Source of the DNA: Juglans regia
Taxonomy: Eukaryota; Streptophyta; Magnoliopsida; Fagales; Juglandaceae
Direction: 5' to 3'
DNA length: 64,000 nucleotides
NCBI RefSeq assembly: GCF_001411555.2
Contig: NC_049907.1
Coordinates: 37,997,482 to 38,061,481, forward strand
Shown one piece after another: positions 54,471 through 64,000 of the stretch. The number at the start of each line of letters is the position of its first letter. The first letter of the stretch is position 1. The position numbers and the translations under genes were made by a program. The notes beneath the pieces are model-generated. The model saw only the letters and a program-made list of their open reading frames with translations. It was not told where the DNA came from and did not search any database.

Positions 54471-56032
54471 ATGCGGAAGCAAGAGCATTTGGAAGCTGGA
54501 AAGCGATGGGTACGTTTTCTGTGTTTTTTTTTTCTTTAGGTTTTTCTTTTATTTTTCGAATGAGTGGTATACATTTCCTAATGGAATTGTATTTCTTGTT
54601 CTTTAAATATCATCAATGTTTCTATTGCCTATATGCATGCATGCGTTAGCTGGTGATGCTGTGTACATTTATGTACCATTCACTAATTTAGTCTGTAACA
54701 GATCAGTCTATTCTTCCACACTCACAAGAAAGTTATGGTCTGGACAGTATAGTGGGTAAATCTAATCTTTATGGGACAGATAAAACCCAATCAAGAAAAA
54801 GTGGCAGTTCTTTGATGCAATCTAGTGCAAGAGTTTCACCTCTGGAAGCTGGTGGTACTCTACCTCAAGCTTACTCCAGCAATGCTAGCATGCTGATCAG
54901 TGCTCATACATCCTCCTCGTTTTATGATGGTAATTTGCACATTTGAATTCTTTTACTAGTGTTTTCGTCTATTAGGACATGCTTGAACCATTTATAGTAT
55001 GTATGCATATATAGTTTTTTGGGGGAAGGAACTTACCTGTTTTGGGTTTTATGGTAGACTCTATTCAACCTACTACTAATGTAAGAGGGCAATACATGAA
55101 TGGTGTTGCACACATGAGTGATTCTATGATTTCCAACTTTGGGAGAGAAAATTAGTGGCTCTGCCAGTAGTTTGCTTGGTGCCTACAATGCAGCTCCGCA
55201 AGCATTTGAAACCACTAGTTTTAGTTCGGATGTCAGAAGTTCTTCCAATCATGTACCACTATTTTTAGTTACAACTGAAACGAATCCTAGGAGACGCCCA
55301 TCTTTCCTTGATTCTTTGAATGTGCCTAGAGCCTCTTTAGAGCACTGGCATTGGATTCATCAAATTCATCTTTAAAATTTGATGAAAAGTACATGTTTTC
55401 CATATATCTAAAACCTCCTTATCTATAACTCCACATTGGATTAGCTATTGGATTCATCAAAATAATAATATAATATTATTTTCTTAATAATATTATTTTT
55501 TATTTTTTATAATATATTTTACAATTACACTAATATATATTAATTAATAATTTAATTTGATACTTAAATTATTATTTTTGAATTAATTTTTTTTCTCAAC
55601 CTAATTATCCAACAAACACATTTTGACAACCATTCTTCTACCCAACAATTATATATAGAATTTATCAACACATTTACAATTTTTTCATCCAACAAACATA
55701 TTACCAATATTTCTTCTACCCAATTGTCATATCTAAAATTCTTGAAATCAACAAACACTTCCACAAACCCTTCTTCTCTATCTCACATCTACAATTCTAA
55801 AAACTAACAAACACATTCATTCCACCATGCACAATATCAAGCAATCATATCTATAATTCTTGAAACCAACAAGTAGATGGTGCCAACCATTCTTCTTTTA
55901 CCAAGTTTTTTAGTTACAACTAATAGTCTCGGATTAAGCCCTATAAATAGATCCATCCTCTCATTACTTCCCACTCATCAAAAACCAATCTTTCTTCTTT
56001 CATTCCATCAAATTTTGTTCTCCCAATTCCCT

Positions 56033-57247
56033 ATGGATCCCTTTGAGAGTATTGATCATATGGAAGATGAAGATTATTTTGATCACGAGGAGTATATGAT
56101 ACAAGCAATGGCCCTACATAGACGACAACATGCAGCCGAGGGAGCATCTGCTTCACGTCGTCGTAATTCTCAACCTCGCACGTTCATCTGACGTAATCCA
56201 TTGAAAGGTCATGAGCACCTTTGGAATGATTACTTTGCTGAGCCGTCAATATATTCGCCAAACGTTTTTAGGAGGAGGTTTCGAATGCATCGTAATCTTT
56301 TTTTATGCATACATTCTACAGTTGAAGCTCACGATGATTATTTTGTCCAAAAAAGATATGCCAGTGGGAGACTTGGATTGTCCTCCCTTCAAAAGATAAC
56401 TACAGCAATTAGGATGCTTGCATATGGGGTTACGGCAGATCTTATGGACGAGTATGTAAGAATTGGAGAAAGCACCGCACGGTTGAGTATGAAGAAATTT
56501 GTAAAGGCGATCGTGTCAATTTTTGGGGGTGAGTACTAGAGGTCTCCAACCAACAGTGATATAGCGAGGTTACTAGAAGTCGGACAAAACCGTGGGTTTC
56601 CAGGAATGTTGGGTAGCATTGATTGCATGCACTGAAAATGGAAGAACTGTCCTAGTGTTTGGAATGGTATGTACTCTAGTCACGTAAATGAACCAACTAT
56701 TATTTTGGAGGTTGTTGCATCTTATGATCTTTGGATATGGCATGCTTTTTTTGGTTTGCCTGGGTCTCATAATGACATCAATGTACTCGATCAATCTTCT
56801 GTTTTTGCTACGTTGGCCGAAGGTCATACTCCTCCGTGCAACTACACAATCAATGGTCAAGAATACACAATGAGATATTATCTTGCTGATGGTATATATC
56901 CTTCATGGGCAACATTAGTGAAGACAATTTCTGCTCCACATGGAAAAAAGAAAAAATATTCTGCTGCTTGTCAGGAGTCTGCAAGGAAAGATGTGGAGCG
57001 AGCCTTCGGAGTACTCCAAGCTACATTTGCAATTGTGCGTGGACCTGCTAGGTATTTTCAGCCCCAAGTTCTAAAAGACATTATGTACACATACATTATC
57101 TTGCACAATATGATCGTTGAAGATGAGCGTCATCAATATCTCGGGGCTGACCAGTTTATTTACGAATCCAATGATGATACTCCACATGAGCCAATTTCAC
57201 GCGATAATATACCTGAATTCATGGAGTTCATTGTGCAACATCATTGA
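56033..57247 (+). pseudogene. Harbinger DDE transposase (HARBI1-like), three stops
   Basis: One frame of 404 codons with only three premature stops (56189 TGA, 56537 TAG, 56633 TGA) and no frameshift. The N-terminus is acidic (DHMEDEDYFDHEEYMIQ). The body has LWNDYFAEPSIYSPNVFRRR, RMHRNLFLCI, LQKITTAIRMLAYGVTADLM and DEYVRIGESTARLSMKKF, then the DDE catalytic core: D of GMLGSIDCMH (the next codon, normally Trp, is TGA), D in GLPGSHNDINVLDQS, and E in ARKDVERAFGVLQ, with YTYIILHNMIVEDE near the end. The first and third stops look like C-to-T deamination (CGA or TGG origin). All three catalytic residues remain. Length and motif order are normal for plant HARBI1-type proteins. Confidence 0.9.
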
Positions 57248-57929
57248 ATTAGAGATAGAGGCACTCATTCTCAACTCCAAGCTGACCTTATCGAGCATTT
57301 ATGGAATTTGCATGGCCGCTCATAATTTACGTGTTATGAAGTTTATTGCCGTTGTTTATTGTCGAGTATTTGTGGAATATGCATGGAGTTCATTGTTGTT
57401 ATTTATGACTATTAAATAAGTTTATTAGTTATGATATATCGTTGTTTATTGTTTTAAAGCATTTTATTGGAATATTGTTTTAAAGCTTTTTAAAAACAAT
57501 ATGAATGTCATCTGGAGTATTGATGTTTTTGGAATATGAATGTCATTTGGAATATTGCAAATTCATATTCATGCTTTAAAAAAATATATAAAAGACAATG
57601 CACATTCTGTGGTTGCATTGTTTATTTTTAATTTTATCATTGCTGCATTGTTTATTTTATCATTTTAAGAAAATATATAAAAGACAATACACATTCCTTC
57701 GGCTAATATGCCAAAGTATGATACAAGTGGGGGAATAAAGAAAAGGCCATCATTATTTTATCCTATCCTGTTTTGTCCTATATACTTTTATCATGGAATA
57801 GTCAAAAGGTGACAAAATGTACCAGGTTTCTAACTACAAGACAAGCAATAAACTAAGGGAAGAAGAGAACGAAATAAGACATACATGTTATAGCTATTTT
57901 CAAACCAAACAAGTTACTAGGCAGATTAC

Positions 57930-58440
57930 ATTACTGGCTGTCCAGCCTCAACAAAATAAAATGACTATTCCACAACAACATCAACTAACATTCACATTAC
58001 AAGTGGTTGTCCAGTCTCAACAAAATAAAATGACTATTCTACAATAACATCAACTAACATTCAAGAGACTGCTGGCTGTCCAGCCTCAACAAAATAAAGT
58101 CTCTAAAATCCACAACAACATCAACTAACATTCACATTACAAGTGGCTATCCAGCCTCAACAAAATAAAGTCTCTAATCCACAACAACATCAACTAACAT
58201 TCACATTACAAGTGGCTGTCTAGCCTCAACAAAATAAAGTCTCTAATCCACAACAACATCAACTAACATTCACATTACATGTGGCTTTCAAGTCCTCAAC
58301 AAAATAAAGTCACTATTCCACAAAAACATCAACTAACTGCCCAGTTATCTATTTAAAACAAAACGAATTCAGTAGTACTAGTGGCTGCCCAGCCACATGT
58401 TTTGGATATACATGTGGCTGCCCAGCCACTAAATACTAGA
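57930..58440. repeat. 70-bp tandem array carrying a palindromic motif
   Basis: Six units start at CCTCAACAAAATAAA (57946, 58015, 58084, 58155, 58224, 58294). Each is preceded by TGGCTGTCCAG or a one-base variant, and CAACATCAACTAACATTCAC is shared. Two further TGGCTGCCCAGCCA copies follow at 58381-58433. The array lies between the 3' ends of the two Harbinger genes. Confidence 0.85.
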
Positions 58441-58466
58441 ATTTTGGGTTGTAAATGAACCAACAG

Positions 58467-59244
58467 TTACACACCTCCATGAGGTATGGATGGAGATGTG
58501 TCGAATGTACCTTCGGAATTATTCAAAGAGTCCTCATAAATTTTCTTCTGAATATTCAGGAAATAGGCTTGTTGCATGACGGTCATATTAGAAAGATCCT
58601 TACTCATGATCTCCGCCTCGAACTTCCTCTTATCAAGTTCTAATTGTGCACCTCTCACTTCATTAGCCTTCGTCACCCATGCTCTCCTCTCTCCCATGAA
58701 TAGTCGCCTATCAGCGGTCATTTTTTCTAACGCACCGTTGAAGTCAGCATCACATGATTCCTGGGCCTTCCACTTCCTCAAGTTATCTTTCTCAAGTTTT
58801 TTGCTTAGAGGCCTCTCAACATTCTCCTCCACAACGTCATCGAGAACTTCAAGAGACTGCTCATTGGCTGGACGTTTATCGGGTGGTTTTCTCCCTGTAT
58901 TCAGATTGTTCATGTGTTGCTGCCATCTGGGTTGGTGTCTCAATTGACACCAACAATGCTCCACTGTGAAATTCCCCTTCTCTATCTCTTTGTACATTAT
59001 TTTAGATTTTTCAATCTGAAAAATTGAAGGAATATTGTCAAAAAAAATAAATAATAGATAAAAAATACATTATTTAAAGGAAAATGGTGCATACCTTGTC
59101 TTGCTCGGTTGCACCACTTGGGTGCAATGATTCTACTTGCGCTAGAAATGCACAAAACTTGTTTGTACATTTATGGATCATGGACCAACGATTGATCAAT
59201 GACCCTATCGAATGATTTGCAGTATTTGGTGACTGCCCAGCCAT
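58467..59244 (-). CDS. Harbinger ORF1 Myb/SANT-like partner, spliced
   Basis: Exon 1 59244-59095 and exon 2 59015-58467, separated by a 79-bp intron with GT (59094) and a TTTTTCAG acceptor; 232 residues. It reads INRWSMIHKCTNKFCAFLAQ, HPSGATEQDK, then NFTVEHCWCQLRHQPRW, a charged coiled-coil region (KKLEKDNLRKWKAQE, RRAWVTKANEVRGAQLELDK) and QQAYFLNIQKKIYED. This is the plant PIF ORF1 / NAM-associated domain family, which imports the transposase and binds the element ends. The frame is open, unlike the transposase. The N-terminal part of the Myb-like domain is missing; upstream sequence is a palindrome-containing tandem array, so the start is uncertain. Confidence 0.75.
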
Positions 59245-59408
59245 TAAATACAACTCAAATACACAACAACAAGTTCGGATATCATAATGGCTGCCCAGCC
59301 ACTAAATACAACTCAAATATATAACAGCAAGTTCAGATATCATAGTGCCTGCCCAGCCACTAAATACAACTCAAATACACAACAGCAAGTTCAGATATCA
59401 TAGTGGAA
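59231..59408. repeat. 58-bp tandem array carrying the same palindrome
   Basis: Three units start with TG(G/A/C)CTGCCCAGCCA at 59231, 59289 and 59347, each followed by TAAATACAACTCAAATA and CAAGTTC(G/A)GATATCATA. It overlaps and precedes the predicted start of ORF1. Confidence 0.85.
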
Positions 59409-60108
59409 ATTTTTTGTTTGACTGCCAACAGTTACACATCTCCATGAGTATAGGCACACGGACCTCACATTACAAGATGCACTTTATTTGTATGAAATGA
59501 TTTATTGGTTTGTTACAATGGTACCCCTAACCATAGGAAATTGACAGGTACCATTCCTTCATAAAAAGTGGTTTCAATTATACAACTCTACCAAACCAAC
59601 CAAAAAAAAAAAATCTCATAAAAGGCACAACCCAATGGAATCACCTATATAGAATACTCTAGTTCATAACATCAACTTATTATGGGTATGATCTTCCACC
59701 TTCCATTGCCAAAATACAATATGTATAAAACAATCCCTACAGCTGTCACAATTTAGAAAGGACTAGTCATATCTACACTATACTTCAAAAGTTCTAGTCA
59801 TATCTAGATTCATACAAAATTTCTACAATTCAGCCCCACCCAATATAAGGACTTAACACAACACCTTCACAATCCAGGGCATCACAAACTCCTAGTACCT
59901 TAATGTCACATGACAGTACTAAAATTCTTGTTCATATTTACATTTTATCCAACACAATCAGCCAAAGTTACAGCCCCGAGTTACTTTAAATCGCTTATAA
60001 AGAATGAATCAGTCTAGGCTTCATAGAATGAATCAAAACTTCATGTAATTTGATTTCCTAAAGACTAATAAAACTTGAGGTTTATCCAAAAAATCATTAA
60101 AGTTGCTT

Positions 60109-60390
60109 TCAAATTTGTTCATAACCTTCGGCCAATTTCTTCCTCTTGATCCCCCATCTCTCTCTCCCTTCCTTCATCCGCTGTGTATATTTCCTAAAAC
60201 TATCATCAGCAGTACTAGTACCAAAAGGTAAAATACAGAGAGCTCTATATCCAGCATATATCTTGAATACTTAGGCATGGACAGCAGGTTCATCACCAGC
60301 CCTTTTATCAGTAGTTCTGGGCAAGAAGAGAACATTGACAGCCCCCCAGAAATGGGGCCGAATTCCCTCCTCCACCATCTTTGACGACAT
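60109..60390 (-). pseudogene. Unidentified conserved-looking frame inside Harbinger
   Basis: On the minus strand from ATG at 60390: SSKMVEEGIRPHFWGAVNVL, then DKRAGDEPAVHA, a TAA at 60271, and the same frame continues FKIYAGYRALCILPFGTSTA and FRKYTQRMKEGRERWGIKRK to a TGA at 60109. It has globular, basic composition and a single internal stop, which is unusual for random sequence. PIF elements do not normally encode it. It may be a captured host gene piece. A possible upstream exon (60688 to about 60533, PFIFVKQMLKFVRGVSG, ending at a GTGAGT donor) lies on the same strand. I do not recognise the family. Confidence 0.4.
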
Positions 60391-60699
60391 GAAGATCATA
60401 TAAAATCATACAAAATCAATTCGTCCCCAAGAAAAAGGTCATATAAAATCATATAAATGATCATGCAAAATTTTTCATACATGCATATATGATTTATATA
60501 TATATATATATATGAGAGAGTGAACTCACGGAGATGGAGAACGTTCGGAGCAAAGGGAGAAAGGATCGGCGACGGTGTGCTAATGGAGGTGATGGAGGTC
60601 CTGTTTCACCTGAAACACCTCGTACGAACTTCAACATCTGCTTCACGAAGATGAACGGGTCACTTTCTCGGCAAAGTTTATGATACAAGCTTTGGGAAA

Positions 60700-61095
60700 A
60701 ACAGGAGGAAACGGAGGGAAGAAACGGAGCGGAAGAAAGAAAGGGAGAGGAAGAATCGAAACGGGAAGTCGGGATTTGGGGGTTTCGGGGTGGAGAAGAA
60801 AACAGAGAAGAGAGGGAAGACCGAATGGTTTGCCAGATTCAGGAAGAAAGAAAGGGAGAGGGGAGGAAGAAAGAAAGGGAGAGGAAGAATCGAAAATGGA
60901 TTTCAGGATTTCAGGATTCCGGGGTAGAGGAAGAAGGAAGAGAAGAGAGGGAAGAAAGAACTGGAGATGTGTCGATTCGGGAAGAAAGAAAAGGAGATGA
61001 GAGGAAGAAAGAAAGGAGGGGAATCGAAAGGGATTGGGGATTTAGGGATTTCGGGGTAGAGGAAGAAAGCAGAATAGAGAGGGAAGAGAGAGCGG
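60700..61095. repeat. GA-rich tandem repeat near the Harbinger right end
   Basis: Strongly purine-rich on plus. Units of roughly 100 bases share GGAAGAAAGAAAGGGAGAGG, AGAATCGAAA and GGATTTCGGGGTAGAGGAAG-like words, three to four times. On the minus strand it is a CT-rich leader upstream of the minus-strand frames, so it may be promoter or 5' UTR. Open frames across it on both strands are composition artefacts. Confidence 0.65.
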
Positions 61096-61606
61096 CTTTG
61101 CATGCGAAATAATTTTTTAGTAATAAAATAACCGGATAGATGTTGAATAGTAGGTCGCCAAGTTTGGCGATAAAGGAGAATTCACTGTAGCTGAAAGCTT
61201 GAGATTTAAGGAAAAGGTGAATCCAATGCCAAGTATTTCGAGTGAAATTCTTCAAATTATGGACATTGGACTCATTTGATGAGTCCAATGCAGTGCTCTT
61301 AGGGACTCTGTTTCAACATATTGAACCTGAGGAGTCATTTATGTCCAACAGTTCAAATACAAACAGCATGGATGTTTTAGGATCATATCTTTTTCAGAAG
61401 CCATCAGTGGAGAGTGGAAGTATGGAGACTTCTCTAAATCTGAAAAACTCCTAATGGTCCTAGTTCAATCAATCAATCCGTGAATTCTTCCATTAATTCC
61501 AGCAATGGGGGATTTTTTAGACCAATTATTAGTGAGAATAGCATGGATATGAAAGAAGATTTTTATTCAGCTAAACACAATAAAGATTTTGCTGCTTTGG
61601 AACAGG

Positions 61607-62400
61607 TACCGAATTTTATGTTGCTGCATTTTGATAACCTTGGGCTCTTGTCAGTGTCGTCAGCTGATTCAGCCATTGGAAATTCAAGTATTTTAATTTC
61701 TGAAGTTAATTAGGTTACTTGGCCCAAAGCATGGTCGTGGCCCGTGGGGTCCGGGCTGCAAGAGACCCACAACAATGGTCATGGGGATGTGGGTCCCTTA
61801 ACCTCAACCTTGAGAGACCTATCTAGAAAGAAAGAAGAAGAGAAGATCGTAATATACGGATCTATTATTATTATTTTAACAATAGAGATGTTTTGGGATC
61901 ATGGGTTTTTTTTTTTTTTATTTGGTGATTAAGAAAAGATTTTTTATTGATATTGTGAATTTTTTTAAAAAAATATTTATAATAATTAAAAAAATATATG
62001 AAAATAATAATAATAATAATAGAAAAACTACTTCAACCTTTTCGGTGGATTCTCAGACTACTTCAACCTTAGACGCAGCAGTACTCTTTTAACTACTCGA
62101 CTGTCGGTTTAACTATCCTACCCACACACTTAACAGTGTACAACCCGGTTTAATCCAAGTCATGGTTTTTTGCTCACGGTTCAACGTCTTCAGTCTTCTG
62201 TCCCGTTTCATCACTGTTTCCTCCCCTCAGAACAGAAATCGTTATGGCTTAGGGGGCTCTTCATCGACATCTTCCTTCGCGAGTTCAACTAATTCAAATT
62301 TCTGAAACTTCAAATTTCTGTGTGTGCCCATCAACTGTTTTTTGTTCCATATGGTTCATTTAACAGGAAGAAGAACCAGATCGGGAAGAAGAACCACGGT
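61607..62400. other. Spacer between BLISTER relic and BUBR1 5' end
   Basis: The first part is likely BLISTER intron. 61735-61830 is GC-richer (GGCCCGTGGGGTCCGGGC). 61905-62010 is T- then A-rich. 62100-62400 would be the BUBR1 promoter and leader, with a direct repeat TTCAAATTTCTG at 62294 and 62310. Confidence 0.35.
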
Positions 62401-62408
62401 AGCAGTCG

Positions 62409-62755
62409 ATGGAGGAGGATACCCACACCGACATCGAGTGGTTGGATCCAGAGATGGAGCTTCTTCTCTCGAAGAGCCAGACTGGGAACGAGTGGGAGCT
62501 TTTCAAGGAGAACGTGAGGCCCTTGAAGAGAGGCAGTAAAGTTGGCATCCTAAATGACGCCCTCAAATCCCCACAACGACAATCATCTCAAGAAATCTCT
62601 TCTTGAAAACCGAAGGTTCATTTTTCTTTCTTTGGTGAAGTTATTTTATCAATCAATGCTGACAATTAAGTTTTGGGTTAATTTCTTTATCCTGGGTTTA
62701 GGAGGTTGATCCAGGATGAGTATAATGGAGATGACCCACTTCAGCCATGGCTCGA
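62409..62755 (+). pseudogene. BUBR1/MAD3 mitotic checkpoint gene, 5' end
   Basis: BUBR1 (MAD3-type in plants, no kinase domain) delays anaphase by binding CDC20. Exon 1 62409-62615 encodes MEEDTHTDIEWLDPEMELLL and GNEWELFKENVRPLKRGSK, the KEN-box-containing N-terminus (KEN at residues 37-39). After LNDALKS a four-C run shifts the frame: as given it stops after QEISS, while one base fewer would continue into the expected Leu-Lys-rich segment and reach a GT donor. Exon 2 62702-62755 reads LIQDEYNGDDPLQPWLE, the start of the Mad3/BUB1 homology region, ending at a GTGAGC donor. A copia element occupies intron 2 and runs off the window. It is either a pseudogene or a functional gene with a sequencing error. 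Confidence 0.75.
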
Positions 62756-62896
62756 GTGAGCGCTCTCAACTTTGGTTTGACTGGATTTTGTTATTTCATT
62801 TCTAGAGAAATTATTCTTATATTCAGATCTTTATTTCGTTGTTTGGATAGACGGAAATTCCAGCTGCTTAACTTTGTGGAATTGGATAGCAGTAGA

Positions 62897-64000
62897 TGTT
62901 AGACTTAAATAAAATTTTCTAATGCGGAATAACACTTTAGAAATGAGAATTAAAGGGTTTAACGCCAAGAAATCTTACCTCCAGCCATTGATGCAATTCA
63001 CTGTAAAAGTTTCGGTTCTCACTGTGTTTGGCTCTTCCAAACTCTTCTCTACTCTATTTAGATGGTGTATTACCGAATGGAATTGAGTCAGTGAGTTTGG
63101 GGACCAAACACATGTATTTATAGCCGAAATTTCCATCAAATTTCGGTGTTTACGTGTCCCACGTCATCCTATTTTCATGTGATCAATTTAAATTGATAGA
63201 GGAGTGTTGGACCACTTAAAGGACTCTTAAGATGATAGACTCTCACTCACGAACGTCTTCATGAGCAAGAATCGGTCAACATTCTCTCACTTGGTCCATA
63301 CTCCTAGTTTAAGATTTCATCTTAAACCCATCAATAATCTTCATTTAAGTAATAAATACATGAATCATGGCGATAGGTCCTCTAATGGCGAGTATTACCT
63401 TCCATGTATTACTATGTATTCATTCTTTACAATTTATGTGGAAACAATTTCTTAATAAATAAACCCTATGTTTATTCTTGGTCCAATACAGATGAATTTT
63501 CTCAAAAATAAATTAAGGTGCGCATTAATATGATAAAAGAACATCAAAATGATTAAGAATTTCATTAAAAAATAACATTGTTCATACAATGAAAAACTAC
63601 ATAATGGAACCAAGTCCCATATTCACTATATGATCCTTGAATTTCAACGGTGGCATGCCCTTAGTCAAAGGATCAGCGATCATTAGTTCAGTGCTTACGT
63701 GCTCAATGACCACTTTATTTTCTTTAACACGTTCCCTTATGGCTAAATATTTAATGTCGATGTGTTTACTCCGACTCCCACTTTTATTGTTCTTAGCCAT
63801 AAAAACAGCAGCTGAATTGTCGCAATACATTCTCAATGACCTAGAGATTGAATCCATAATTCTAAGCCCAGAAATGAAACTCTTAAGCCATACACCATGT
63901 GAAGTAGTCTCAAAACAAGAGACGAACTCGGCTTCCATAGTAGAAGTGGCAGTCAAAGTCTGCTTGGCACTCCTCCATGATATAGCTCCACCGGCCATCA
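62897..64000 (-). mobile_element. Ty1/copia element, 3' end, incomplete at window edge
   Basis: The minus-strand LTR (63281-62897, 385 bp) starts TGTTGACCGATTC after a purine-rich AAGTGAGAGAA tract and ends AAGTCTAACA. It contains a good TATA box, GGCTATAAATACATG (about 63125-63111). The outer flank is TCTAC; the matching duplication lies outside the window. Pol precedes it on the minus strand. The insertion lies in BUBR1 intron 2. Confidence 0.8.
63597..63998 (-). CDS. Copia pol C-terminus (RNase H), partial
   Basis: 134 codons open to the window edge: GGAISWRSAKQTLTATSTME, AEFVSCFETTSHGVWLKSFI, MYCDNSAAVFMAKNN, RSKHIDIKYLAIRERV and IADPLTKGMPPLKFKDHI, the RNase H end of a TNT1-type polyprotein. 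It retains the catalytic E of STMEAEF and the D of CDNSAA. It ends at TAA 315 bases before the LTR. No stop or frameshift, so the element may be young. Confidence 0.9.
   Translation of the reverse strand: MAGGAISWRSAKQTLTATSTMEAEFVSCFETTSHGVWLKSFISGLRIMDSISRSLRMYCDNSAAVFMAKNNKSGSRSKHIDIKYLAIRERVKENKVVIEHVSTELMIADPLTKGMPPLKFKDHIVNMGLGSIM

Larger units (their letters stand above)
55340..61298 (+). mobile_element. PIF/Harbinger transposon, complete, 5,959 bp
   Basis: Ends: left GAGCACTGGCATTGGATTC, right (reverse complement) GAGCACTGCATTGGACTC, both followed by ATCAAAT. It is flanked by a perfect TTA duplication (55337-55339, 61299-61301), the hallmark of PIF/Harbinger. It carries the two expected genes in tail-to-tail orientation: DDE transposase (plus) and Myb-like ORF1 (minus). 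It also holds two arrays of a palindromic motif, a GA-rich block and an extra minus-strand frame. Removing it and one TTA rejoins the BLISTER frame. Confidence 0.9.
54126..61605 (+). pseudogene. BLISTER-like gene relic, interrupted by two insertions
   Basis: BLISTER is a plant coiled-coil protein that interacts with the Polycomb methyltransferase CLF. Exon 1 starts MASAQLM at 54126; after a solo LTR (54149-54470) and one ATGC duplication are removed it continues RKQEHLEAGKR, then a GT donor near 54509. Exon 54703-54928 has SYGLDSIVGKSNLYGTDKTQ and LEAGGTLPQAYSSNASML. Exon 55056-55339 has DSIQPTTNVRGQYMNG, then, after a one-base shift near 55150, SGSASSLLGAYNAAPQAF and RPSFLDSLNVPRASL. The Harbinger element follows, and the frame resumes at 61302 with GTLFQHIEPEESFMSNSS and NSMDVLGS, stops near 61452, then SVNSSINSSNGGFFRPII and KDFAALEQ before a GT donor at 61606. 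The long basic exon after exon 1 and the C-terminal coiled coil are absent. Introns are kept. Identification rests on RKQEHLEAGKR plus the FLDSLNVP and FRPIISENSMD blocks. Confidence 0.7.

Noticed and set aside
57930..58350. Regular repeats that could suggest a CRISPR-like array
   Set aside because: Units are contiguous 70-bp tandem copies without unique spacers, within a eukaryotic transposon.
60680..61112. Arg/Lys/Glu/Gly-rich frames as coding genes
   Set aside because: Translations of a GA-rich tandem repeat, open in parallel frames.

Overview
This window looks like repeat-rich nuclear DNA of a woody dicot. It has AT-rich intergenic sequence, GT-AG introns, plant-type Ty1/copia, Ty3/gypsy, L1-type LINE, CACTA, PIF/Harbinger and hAT elements, and pseudogene pieces whose best recognisable relatives are plant proteins (BLISTER, DOT2/SART-1, BUBR1/MAD3, SF3B3, D2HGDH, ABCF1, a cytochrome P450). 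No species-level assignment is possible from sequence alone. Host genes that look intact are few: a 154-aa four-helix membrane protein (10134-10598, minus) and a three-exon hAT-derived gene (34293-36876, plus). A BUBR1 5' end (62409-62755) carries a frameshift and a copia insertion.

Layout. 1-7,500: a mosaic of short, mostly intronless pieces of unrelated host genes joined to retroelement pieces (copia gag, ABCF1 and a BTB piece on plus; SF3B3, a tRNA-iMet-type primer site, a ubiquitin-like piece, a signal-anchor piece, D2HGDH, PFP-beta and a gypsy 3' end on minus), split by a 1.56-kb terminal-inverted-repeat element. 7,500-12,500: AT-rich intergenic DNA with MITEs and the 154-aa gene. 12,560-16,860: a second copy of the hAT gene's 5' region, split by a 3,758-bp non-autonomous CACTA element with a CTT target duplication. 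18,659-19,700: a P450 fragment split by a CCGG-rich foldback MITE. 22,265-31,121: a decayed LINE split by a 5,258-bp giant solo LTR. 32,200-37,020: the hAT-derived gene with its 5' UTR intron and MITE-derived 3' end. 37,586-39,078: a 1,493-bp solo LTR.

40,056-45,930: a DOT2/SART-1 pseudogene (minus) interrupted by an intact chromovirus-like Ty3/gypsy element with two LTRs that look identical by eye, a CTCCT target duplication and one uninterrupted gag-pol frame with a C-terminal chromodomain. This is the youngest insertion here. 47,881-54,120: two LINE copies of different families, head to head. 54,126-61,720: a BLISTER pseudogene interrupted by a 322-bp solo LTR in exon 1 and by a complete 5,959-bp PIF/Harbinger element (TTA target duplication) that encodes a DDE transposase with three premature stops, a spliced Myb-like partner protein and arrays of a short palindrome. 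62,409-64,000: the BUBR1 5' end, then a copia element running off the window.

Most insertion boundaries were checked the same way: removing the insert plus one target duplication rejoins the interrupted reading frame (LINE, BLISTER, DOT2, P450). The strongest candidate for new biology is the hAT-derived gene: it keeps a long open frame and acquired extra in-frame exons, yet two of its DDE-type catalytic positions, as well as the conserved dimerisation motif, are substituted, which is what transposase domestication looks like.
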